From: Rickettsiales bacterium
Lineage (GTDB): Bacteria; Pseudomonadota; Alphaproteobacteria; Rickettsiales; UBA998
DNA length: 18,733 nucleotides
Assembly (NCBI GenBank): GCA_019749855.1
Contig: JAIEPI010000122.1
Coordinates: forward strand, 1-18,733
Reading direction: 5' to 3'
In this document: in pieces, positions 1 to 6,225 of the stretch
Layout: the number at the start of each line of letters is the position of its first letter
Numbering within the stretch: the stretch's first letter is position 1
Notes under the pieces: generated by a model
Told to the model about the DNA's origin: nothing
Database searches by the model: none
Seen by the model: only the letters and a program-made list of their open reading frames with translations
Program-made: the position numbers and the translations under genes

Positions 1-435
1 AACTTCCATCATGAACCCCCAGTAGTTGCCAATATTTGCTCTTTTATTCCTGACCAAAGTTCGATCTTTCCAAATCTGGCAGAGCGACTTTTTAAGACTA
101 TTCTGATTTCTCGCATTGGACGTGGCATCACTTATTGCCAGGGAGTTTCTCCGAGAGCAAAGCCGTATTATGACAGCATACTTAGAATGGCCGGTGATCA
201 ATATACGCCAATGATTCTTGCATTGCTTACCCATTATGAAATTCAAAGTCTTTTAAGTCGGAGTATCTGCCGCACTCAAGCAAAGGAAGCGCTAGAGATG
301 GTGAAGCAAAACGTTATTAATGAACGACTTCTCGAGTGCCTCAATTATTTGATTGCTAAAATTGAAGAGAGTCAGAGCTGTACCAATAGTGCGGAGTTCC
401 GGAAATTATCAGCTCAATACATTCAGTGGCCGTAG
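1..435 (+). CDS. C-terminal part of an unknown protein (cut by the left edge)
   Basis: The reading frame is open from the first base of the window to the TAG at 433-435, giving 144 residues without a start, so the gene begins outside the window. The ATG at 187 is internal to this open frame and is not a convincing start. The visible part is a soluble, mostly helical-looking sequence with a leucine-rich stretch near the end (around LLECLNYLIAKIEES) and no membrane segment. I do not recognise the family. It reads toward the integrase gene, with a 137-base gap between them. It may be host sequence flanking the island or an earlier cargo gene. Confidence 0.6.
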   Translation, partial: NFHHEPPVVANICSFIPDQSSIFPNLAERLFKTILISRIGRGITYCQGVSPRAKPYYDSILRMAGDQYTPMILALLTHYEIQSLLSRSICRTQAKEALEMVKQNVINERLLECLNYLIAKIEESQSCTNSAEFRKLSAQYIQWP

Positions 436-572
436 CTGTCCCAATCCAATACGCTTAGCCCCAACCAGCTGATACCTCTTGGTTAATTCAAAACTTCATC
501 CGTGTTCGAACAAGTTGAGCGTTGCACAATACCGCCATGTTTTGTAGTCTTTCGCTATGAGAGGCGCACCAC

Positions 573-1355
573 ATGGCAACAATCGAAACAAGGCAAACGC
601 CTGACGGCAAAACCAGCTACCGCGTGAAAATTCGCATTCGCGGTTTTCCCTCTCAGTCGGCCACGTTTGAGCGCAAGACAGATGCAAAAAACTGGGCATC
701 ACAAACCGAAACGGCGATGCGTGAAGGCCGCTATTTCAAAACCACGCAGGCGAAGAAATACACCGTCGCCGACCTCATCAAGCGTTATCTCGACTACCAG
801 AAAACCCGCAACCCTAAGCGTGCAAACGCGGTGGAAATGTATCTCGATTGGTGGAAAGACGAACTCGGCGCATATGCGCTGGCGGATGTCACCAAAACTC
901 TGATTATCGAAAAGCGCGATAAGTTGATCGCCACTGGCAAGAATGTGGAGCGCCGCAGCGCTGGCACCGCCAACCGCTACATGGGCTCACTCAGCCATGC
1001 CTTCAGCGTTGCGGCCAACGAATGGGAATGGCTGCAGGAACACCCCATGGCGAAAATCGCGAAACTGCCCGAACCGCGTGGCCGTGTGCGGTTTTTAAGC
1101 GACGACGAACGCACCCGCCTGCTTGCCGCCTGCACCGACATCAACAGCGAATTCATTTACCCGCTGGTGGTGCTGGCGCTTTCCACCGGCGCACGTCACG
1201 GCGAGCTGATCAACCTGCAATGGAAGCATGTGGACTTTAAGCGCAAAGCCATCGTGCTGCAGGATACGAAAAACGGTGAACGCCGCGTGCTGCCACTCGC
1301 CCACCACGCGCTAAGGAATTTCAGTTCCATAGGTTTAAGCAGCATGTTAGGTTAA
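573..1355 (+). pseudogene. Tyrosine integrase, truncated at the C-terminus
   Basis: This is a phage/island-type site-specific tyrosine recombinase. The N-terminus (about 1-60) is an arm-binding-like domain, 61-160 looks like the SAM-like core-binding domain, and the catalytic domain starts near 170. The first catalytic arginine is visible in TGARHGEL (R208) and the beta-hairpin lysine in DTKNGERR (K233). The HxxR box and the nucleophilic tyrosine are missing. The family is usually around 330 residues, and this one stops at 260. After LPLAHHAL (about residue 247, base 1313) the last 13 residues no longer look like integrase, so the break is near 1311-1315. A GAGAGG ribosome binding site lies upstream of the ATG at 573. 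The protein should be unable to cut DNA, so the island is probably not self-mobile by this enzyme. Confidence 0.85.
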
Positions 1356-1359
1356 CACT

Positions 1360-2280
1360 ATGAAAAACGCCGCAAAGTTTGAGATACACTATCATTTGCA
1401 CAACGAAAGCCATTCCATGGACGCTTTCGTTCGGAATAAGTGTGAAGCAGAGTTTTTAGCAATAACGTATGAGATTATTTCACAGTTTGAACTTGGAATT
1501 TCTTTAGAAGCAGAGGCGTGGAGCGAGGGAGGGTTAAGAGACAGATGGAAAACACTTAGCCAGACAGATAAAATCGCCAGCGCAGCTTTATTAGTCGCAG
1601 TACTAGGTATTGTATTGTCAAGAGTTCCTCTAAGTGATCCACTTCAAAATGCACGGAACTGCTTTGAAATAGAAAAGTTGCGCCAAGAACTTTCTCAAGA
1701 TGTCATCAATCAAACAGTAATTGATTCATGTGTTAATTATATTCAAAAGAGTCCCAAAATTCGCACCCGCCGTTCAAATTTTTATAAACAATTACAGCAC
1801 AACAAAAAAGTTGAGAAGATTGGCTTTTCTGTCTTGGATCAAGATAACAAGCCAATAGCGGATGAAATCCCCATACCGCGCACTGATTTTCCAAAGTTTA
1901 TACTCCTGTCAAATAAACTCCCTGTAGAAATTGTTGAAGACGCTCAAATTGAAATTGTTGCACCCGTCTTAAGTGAGGGTAATGCAAAGTGGAAAGGCAT
2001 ATATATTGACCCAATGCCAATTCCGTTTGAAATGAATGACAGGGTATTCAAGGAAGCCGTGCTTGCAAAACAGATAAGTTTCAAAAATGGCGATATAATT
2101 CTGTGCGTGTTAGAAATTCACAGAGAATTGAATGAGGTCGGCGAAGTGGTGATTACCAAATATGTTGTGCAAACAGTTCTTGATAAGATTGAGAACGGTG
2201 TAAGAAAAGAAACAGCAAGCGGCAAGAAATACCGCCGAGAGCAAGAAGCCAAAAAGGCTCAAACCAGTATGGATTTCTAA
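1360..2280 (+). CDS. Unknown protein with one predicted membrane helix
   Basis: This gene encodes 306 residues. The first ~65 residues are a mixed domain with the string HYHLHNESHSMDAF. A hydrophobic segment at about 72-91 (IASAALLVAVLGIVLSRVPL) looks like a single transmembrane helix. The following ~200 residues are soluble, with a beta-rich middle (about 150-270) and a very charged tail. I do not recognise the family. The gene starts 4 bases after the stop of the truncated integrase and is visibly richer in A+T than the integrase, so it probably arrived separately and its arrival may have removed the integrase 3' end. The ribosome binding site is weak. A membrane-anchored effector or sensor is possible, but that is only a guess. 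Confidence 0.7.
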   Translation: MKNAAKFEIHYHLHNESHSMDAFVRNKCEAEFLAITYEIISQFELGISLEAEAWSEGGLRDRWKTLSQTDKIASAALLVAVLGIVLSRVPLSDPLQNARNCFEIEKLRQELSQDVINQTVIDSCVNYIQKSPKIRTRRSNFYKQLQHNKKVEKIGFSVLDQDNKPIADEIPIPRTDFPKFILLSNKLPVEIVEDAQIEIVAPVLSEGNAKWKGIYIDPMPIPFEMNDRVFKEAVLAKQISFKNGDIILCVLEIHRELNEVGEVVITKYVVQTVLDKIENGVRKETASGKKYRREQEAKKAQTSMDF

Positions 2281-2300
2281 ATGTATCGCAACATAAACCC

Positions 2301-2472
2301 ATTTCGTTTTTGAACTTCTGGGTCCTTCCCCAAACCTTTCTATACGGGGACGCTAGGCGCGCCATTTCGCTAGATTCAGTGTCCAGATATTCATTTCGTT
2401 TCGCAATTATTGGGATGAAATGTTGGATTAGCTGGGCTTCCAGCCGATATGCACCCACGCAGAAAACGAAAT
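2301..2472. repeat. Short inverted repeat ATTTCGTTTT / AAAACGAAAT in the gene-free stretch 2281-2500
   Basis: The 220-base stretch between the membrane-protein gene and the DUF3768 gene has no convincing gene. It holds a 10-base inverted repeat (2301-2310 and 2463-2472), another same-orientation copy of nine of these bases at 2393-2401, and a small perfect hairpin at 2431-2444 (GCTGG, loop GCTT, CCAGC). There is no T-run after the hairpin, so it is not a clear terminator. The role is unknown and the repeat may be chance. Confidence 0.3.
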
Positions 2473-2500
2473 ACGGGGTGGTACAAACTACGCAGTGAAA

Positions 2501-2839
2501 TCAGTATTCGCTGGCGAGCATGATTGTAAGCACTCGTGTGGTGTTGTGGTTGTCTGAGGGGTCGTCCGCACCGAAGCACAAAGTGTGATCATAATAGTCA
2601 ATTTTCCAGAAAAACGTGCACGATCCGAACATAATCCGACCAAAATCATGTTCGCGGTGCGGATCATTGTCGTCGGTGAAGTCATCAAATTCCGAAACGG
2701 CGCGGAATAATTTTGCACGCACCTCCTCGGACAATTCTTGCACCCCCTGCGTCATCATCACCTTGCCACCCCAGAACGTCTGCCGAAACCGATCATTCAG
2801 CGCCGCAATCCGCTCGGACTTGTCCATCACTTGCTGCAT
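2501..2839 (-). CDS. DUF3768 family protein
   Basis: The product has 112 residues and unknown function, and matches the DUF3768 pattern I know mainly from alphaproteobacterial genomes and plasmids: RIAALNDRFRQTF near the start, FDDFTDDNDPHREHDFG in the middle, FWKIDYYD, and RVLTIMLASEY at the very end. The frame extends 20 codons further upstream, but the start at 2839 is preferred because a GGAGG ribosome binding site sits directly before it and the family starts here. There is no signal peptide or membrane helix. The gene stands alone and is divergent from the TM0106-type nuclease gene. Its upstream region carries a sequence that recurs before the gene at 15734-16309. Confidence 0.85.
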   Translation of the reverse strand: MQQVMDKSERIAALNDRFRQTFWGGKVMMTQGVQELSEEVRAKLFRAVSEFDDFTDDNDPHREHDFGRIMFGSCTFFWKIDYYDHTLCFGADDPSDNHNTTRVLTIMLASEY

Positions 2840-2870
2840 CTTTCCTCCATAAAAACAGTTGGTTACTGTC

Positions 2871-2918
2871 TCTAGGGGATAACAAGCTGGCAGCTGCAAT
2901 CAATAGTCTTTTTGATTG
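2871..2918 (-). promoter_or_regulatory. Shared upstream sequence, copy A (candidate promoter of the DUF3768 gene)
   Basis: Read on the minus strand this has a -35-like TTGATT (2898-2903), a 16-base spacer and a -10-like TATCCC (2876-2881), preceded by AAAAAGACTA and containing CAGCTGCCAG. It matches 37 of 48 positions, without gaps, to 16312-16359, in the same orientation before another minus-strand gene. The conserved blocks are the -35 side, the CAGCTGCCAG core and the TTATCC side. The promoter reading is inference; the match is seen directly. Confidence 0.5.
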
Positions 2919-2966
2919 AAATACAGGTGGTTAGAATGTGGTGCGGTTTATTTTTTCCGTGATTAA

Positions 2967-2981
2967 GGTACTATGAGTACC
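2967..2981. promoter_or_regulatory. Palindrome GGTACT-ATG-AGTACC, candidate operator
   Basis: This is a perfect 6-base palindrome with a 3-base centre, 68 bases before the start of the TM0106-type nuclease gene and within the divergent region with the DUF3768 gene. Its ACT-N3-AGT core resembles operators of small helix-turn-helix controllers. No cognate regulator lies next to it. Confidence 0.35.
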
Positions 2982-3003
2982 GTTTCAGCAAGAAAAATAA
3001 ACT

Positions 3004-3019
3004 CGGCAAGTCTTTGCCG
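3004..3019 (+). other. Small perfect hairpin in the leader of the nuclease gene
   Basis: CGGCAA, loop GTCT, TTGCCG forms a 6-base-pair stem ending 29 bases before the ATG at 3049. It is too far upstream to mask the start codon directly and has no T-run. It could be a leader element or a weak stop for upstream transcription. Confidence 0.3.
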
Positions 3020-3048
3020 ATAAAAGACAATCATTCTATGCTCACCAC

Positions 3049-4473
3049 ATGAGCACACAAAAACACATCAAGCCCAGCGATGCACGGTCATGGTTATCAT
3101 GCAGCCGCCGCGTGTGGTTCGACAATAACCCACCGCCTGGCATGGAACAGGTGGAGGTCAACCCGTTTGACCAGCTGATCATGACGCTGGGCATGCGGCA
3201 TGAATGGAACGTCAAACGCCAGCTGGAAAAAGAACATCAGGTGGTGGAAGCCGTTTCGCCGGAACATACGAAGGCACTGATGGAAGCTGGTGTGGAGATT
3301 ATCTACCAGCCGAAACTGGTGGATGAGGCGCTGGGCATTTTTGGTGATCCTGACTTTCTGATCCGCACGCCGTCGGGCGAATATCAGGCCGCGGATGCTA
3401 AGCTCGCCCGCAGTGGCGATAAGGATGAAATCCAGATTCAGCTGGCTGTGTATCGTAAAATGTTGGGCAGTATGTTGCCTGCGCTGGTGATTCATGGCAA
3501 CGGCACCACCAGCGAGATCGGCGATGATGCCAATAAGTTGGCCGATGAATTCCTGCACGACATGCGCCAGATCCTCGCGCAGCCGACAAAACCACCTGCA
3601 CGCTACAGCCACAGCAAATGCTCCCTCTGCAGCTATGTCGGTATATGTAAGCCTGAGTTTGAGGCAAAGCAGGAGCTAACGCTGGTGTATGGCATTGATT
3701 CGCGCAACGCGCCGCATTTGGAGGCGCAGGGCATTACCACGATTCGTCAGCTGGCAGATAGTGATCCCGAAGCGATTGCGGATGTGCCCTATTTGAAAGG
3801 CACTGATAAGAAGCTGCGGGCGGTGTTGCAGGCAAAATCCTATTTCACGCATGAGACGCACCGCATCGGCGATATTCAGCTGCCCACTGGCACCTGTGTG
3901 CATTTTGACATCGAGGCCAACCCGCTCAATGATTCGGGCGAAGACCATGTGTATCTCTGGGGGCTGCTCAAGCCGCCATATAACGGCCAGAGCTTCGAAT
4001 ATGTTTGGACGGATGGGTTCGAGCAGGATCAGGCGGGGTGGCTTGCGTTCCTCGACGTGGTGGCGCGGCTGCGTGCAGAGTATCCCGATCTCATCCTCTG
4101 CCATTTCTCGAATTACGAAGTCACCAACATCAAGCGCTATGCCAAGCGTTACGCGATGGAAGAACACCCGACGGTCGCGTGGCTGCTGGGCGATGATTCA
4201 CCGCTATTCGACATTCAGAAGCCGATTAAAGAAGCGCTGGTGCTGCCGGTGATGGGCTATGGCCTCAAACCCATCTGCAAAAACGAAGGGCTGGTGAATT
4301 TCCAGTGGCAGGACGACGAATCCGGCTCGCAATGGTCGGTGGTGCAATACGTCAATTACCTGATCGAACCGCTAAAAGATCGCCGCGAGCAAATGAAAAA
4401 AGACATCCTCACCTATAATTTCGATGACGTGATGGCGACGAGGAAGCTGGAGGTGTGGTTGCGTGGGCTTTAA
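3049..4473 (+). CDS. TM0106-family RecB/Cas4-like nuclease with an RNase H-like domain
   Basis: The product has 474 residues. The N-terminal half looks like a Cas4/AddB-type PD-(D/E)xK nuclease with an iron-sulphur cluster: Cys18 (WLSCSRR), His51, acidic GDPDF (D102), the D-A-K triad in YQAADAKLA (D116, K118) and three cysteines in CSLCSYVGIC (191, 194, 200). Residues about 212-265 look like helix-hairpin-helix repeats. The C-terminal half is an RNase H-like 3'-5' exonuclease domain, with HFDIEANP (D287, E289) and YNFDDVMAT (D459/D460) as candidate metal ligands. Such proteins are predicted to act on DNA, but their exact role is unknown. There is no obvious ribosome binding site. It stands alone on the plus strand and its stop overlaps the stop of the convergent gene by TTAA. 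Confidence 0.85.
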   Translation: MSTQKHIKPSDARSWLSCSRRVWFDNNPPPGMEQVEVNPFDQLIMTLGMRHEWNVKRQLEKEHQVVEAVSPEHTKALMEAGVEIIYQPKLVDEALGIFGDPDFLIRTPSGEYQAADAKLARSGDKDEIQIQLAVYRKMLGSMLPALVIHGNGTTSEIGDDANKLADEFLHDMRQILAQPTKPPARYSHSKCSLCSYVGICKPEFEAKQELTLVYGIDSRNAPHLEAQGITTIRQLADSDPEAIADVPYLKGTDKKLRAVLQAKSYFTHETHRIGDIQLPTGTCVHFDIEANPLNDSGEDHVYLWGLLKPPYNGQSFEYVWTDGFEQDQAGWLAFLDVVARLRAEYPDLILCHFSNYEVTNIKRYAKRYAMEEHPTVAWLLGDDSPLFDIQKPIKEALVLPVMGYGLKPICKNEGLVNFQWQDDESGSQWSVVQYVNYLIEPLKDRREQMKKDILTYNFDDVMATRKLEVWLRGL

Positions 4474-4865
4474 GCTGCCATCACAAGTACGGATTTGTTT
4501 GCCAGTTCCGCCGCAATCGCTCTGCGTTTTGACTTATCAAGCGGGAGCGACTTGATATTTGCATGGAATCGGTGGGGAGTCCCATCAATCAGAACATTGA
4601 GTTTGCCGCCCTGTTCATCGGAAATTGCCTGAATGTTGGATACAATCAAATCTGCTCGCGCTTTTGCTGATTTGCCCGCAATCACAGGGCTATACTGCCA
4701 GATTTCTGCTTGATTTAGGGCTGTGGTAACACAAACAGAGAGTTCGTTCGGATAATCATTGGGTGGCACAAACGCACCATGCTTCACATTGCCACCACCA
4801 TAATTGCTGCTTGAGAATATATATCGAGCAACATTATCCGTTGGGCTTGCAGGGGATTCGGCCAT
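4470..4865 (-). CDS. Unknown protein, third gene of the TIGR04255 trio
   Basis: The product has 131 residues. The frame runs on to 5009, but the upstream part lies inside the preceding gene; the start at 4865 fits because the previous stop codon ends one base before it (TGA, C, ATG), a typical coupled start. Visible conserved-looking strings are NVKHGAFVPP, LSVCVTTALNQAEIW, KARADLI, IDGTPHRFHANI and LPLDKSKR. I recall similar small proteins next to TIGR04255 genes, but no function is known to me. There is no membrane helix or signal peptide. The stop codon shares TTAA with the stop of the nuclease gene on the other strand, so there is no room for a normal terminator between them. Confidence 0.75.
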   Translation of the reverse strand: MAESPASPTDNVARYIFSSSNYGGGNVKHGAFVPPNDYPNELSVCVTTALNQAEIWQYSPVIAGKSAKARADLIVSNIQAISDEQGGKLNVLIDGTPHRFHANIKSLPLDKSKRRAIAAELANKSVLVMAA

Positions 4866-4866
4866 G

Positions 4867-5403
4867 TCAGCGAATGCCTTCGATGCTGTAGAGCAAATCG
4901 AGCAATTCTTCAGGAATATCTGAATCAGCGCCAAACTCGGCGTCACCGTATATGTGACCCTTTGGGCTGGTTCCACCCCAAGCAATCTGTCTGACCTGAT
5001 CGATACCAATGACTAGATGATAGCCTTTTTTGCGCCATACCATGGTCAAATCACCAGTCGGCTCGGGCGCAAGCTCAGGATAGGGAATGTCGGAAGGAAG
5101 TTTTTCAAGGAACTCGCAAATGAACTGAACAGAAGTTCTGTCTATCGGCTTGGCATCATAGCCGTCCCAGTTCTCATGCGAGCATTCTTGCAATATGTCG
5201 GCAAGCTCGCGCTCCAGCCGGACATCATCTGGCGGGATGGTAACTGTTCTAATGCGCTGCGTCTGCACCCTATCCAGCAATTGATTTGATACATTCCCCG
5301 AATTACTTTCCGCTGGAACAAACCGTGTTGACCTAATGCTGGTGGATTTTTTCCAGCTTGCAGACGTTACTGAAGATGTTTTTGGTAAAGGAATCGCACT
5401 CAT
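4867..5403 (-). CDS. Unknown protein, second gene of the TIGR04255 trio
   Basis: The product has 178 residues. The first ~55 are rich in serine and basic residues and look disordered. The rest carries ENWDGYDAKPID (about 77-88), a helix with ICEFLEKLPSDIPYPEL, then beta-strand-like parts (GDLTMVWRKKGYHLVIGID) and a final IPEELLDLLYSI. The NWDGYxAxPI string occurs in a widespread family of uncharacterised proteins. The start overlaps the stop of the TIGR04255 gene by four bases (ATGA), so the two are translationally coupled. No catalytic motif is evident. A partner or regulatory role within the trio is plausible but not shown. Confidence 0.75.
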   Translation of the reverse strand: MSAIPLPKTSSVTSASWKKSTSIRSTRFVPAESNSGNVSNQLLDRVQTQRIRTVTIPPDDVRLERELADILQECSHENWDGYDAKPIDRTSVQFICEFLEKLPSDIPYPELAPEPTGDLTMVWRKKGYHLVIGIDQVRQIAWGGTSPKGHIYGDAEFGADSDIPEELLDLLYSIEGIR

Positions 5404-6161
5404 GCAAACAACTCCTCTGCTTTTGGAACATTAGAAAAGAAAATCTGATTTTTGAAATCGCGCAAATTGTTCAACACATCGGTTACATCATGATAACCTG
5501 AATAATCAGTGATCGGGTTTCTCGAAGAAACGTCAATATCCATAATCACCTTGAGCGATTCATTGTTTTCTGGCTTCAGCGTTAAAGATACCACAGATTT
5601 CGCCGCATGTCTTTCAGAAACAAGGACATATTGGGAAAAGACTTCGCCCATAGAAATATTCGAATCGTCATACGGATTCTGGCTATTTAGGCTGGGGCGC
5701 ATAAGCAGATGCTCTTCCCACCCCTGCACGGGTATGGTAAAACTATTTATATATCTGATGGTTACCAATTTAATTTCTTCAATACTCAGCGGCTGGGTGA
5801 ATATATCCCATGCGGCTTTGTAATCAGCAGAGAAGTCTTCCCATGAGCCATAAGGCCGCAGACGATTCAGCGACAATGTATCCAGGCTAAGGTGAAGGAG
5901 CTTCTTCTGGTCTTCGGTGCTGATGACAAATCCCGTCGCTTTATCACGCTGCGACATGTTGGATCCGGCTTCGCTTTCTTCAAATGCGAACTCTTTGATT
6001 TTCCAGTTTTTGCGCTGCGGGTAAGTGTCCTTCAGCTTTTCGCACAGCGTTTCCAACGCCTGAAGCGAGGCGTGCTTCTGCCGTCCGATGGTAAGGCTGA
6101 TAATAGCTTCCTCAATCGGGGCATTTTTTAGGGTTGGATACGTGTTTCCTTGTGCGGTCAT
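5400..6161 (-). CDS. TIGR04255 family protein
   Basis: The product has 253 residues and unknown function. It begins with the family-typical NAPIEEAIISLTIG near residue 13 and has VTIRYINSFTIPV in the middle, like the conserved R-Y-I/V-N element of TIGR04255 proteins, and FFSNVPKAEELF at the end. TIGR04255 proteins are scattered in bacterial islands and no biochemical role is known to me. A GAGGTG ribosome binding site precedes the ATG. It heads a coupled three-gene unit (stops and starts overlapping or one base apart), 64 bases downstream of the methyltransferase gene and in the same direction, so it may be read through from that operon or from its own promoter at the palindrome 6178-6196. 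Confidence 0.8.
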   Translation of the reverse strand: MTAQGNTYPTLKNAPIEEAIISLTIGRQKHASLQALETLCEKLKDTYPQRKNWKIKEFAFEESEAGSNMSQRDKATGFVISTEDQKKLLHLSLDTLSLNRLRPYGSWEDFSADYKAAWDIFTQPLSIEEIKLVTIRYINSFTIPVQGWEEHLLMRPSLNSQNPYDDSNISMGEVFSQYVLVSERHAAKSVVSLTLKPENNESLKVIMDIDVSSRNPITDYSGYHDVTDVLNNLRDFKNQIFFSNVPKAEELFA

Positions 6162-6177
6162 AGATTCACCTCATTAT

Positions 6178-6196
6178 ATCGTAATATAGTTACGAT
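6178..6196 (-). promoter_or_regulatory. Palindrome ATCGTAA-TATAG-TTACGAT upstream of the TIGR04255 trio
   Basis: Perfect 7-base arms with a 5-base centre lie 17 bases before the start at 6161, in the gap after the methyltransferase gene. Minus-strand -10-like hexamers TATATT (6183-6188) and TATAAT (6173-6178) fall in or beside it, with no good -35. This fits an operator over a regulated promoter, giving the trio its own control. Confidence 0.45.
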
Positions 6197-6225
6197 TTCG
6201 TTTATTGGGAAGGGGGTTACATAAC

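Noticed and set aside
1347..2428. GTTAGGT and GTTGGAT beside the membrane-protein gene, resembling integron attC core sites
   Set aside because: No matching RYYYAAC partner or paired inner arms were found, and no integron integrase is present; 7-base matches to a degenerate motif are expected by chance.
2153..2498. Reading frames on both strands in the 2281-2500 gap
   Set aside because: They lack ribosome binding sites, one runs deep into the antisense of the membrane-protein gene, and their sequences look low in coding character.
3097..4252. Long reading frames opposite to or overlapping the TM0106-type nuclease gene
   Set aside because: They lie wholly inside a gene with clear domain motifs and show no family features of their own.
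4866..5009. Upstream extension of the third trio gene to 5009
   Set aside because: It overlaps the preceding gene in another frame; the ATG one base after the previous stop is the better start.
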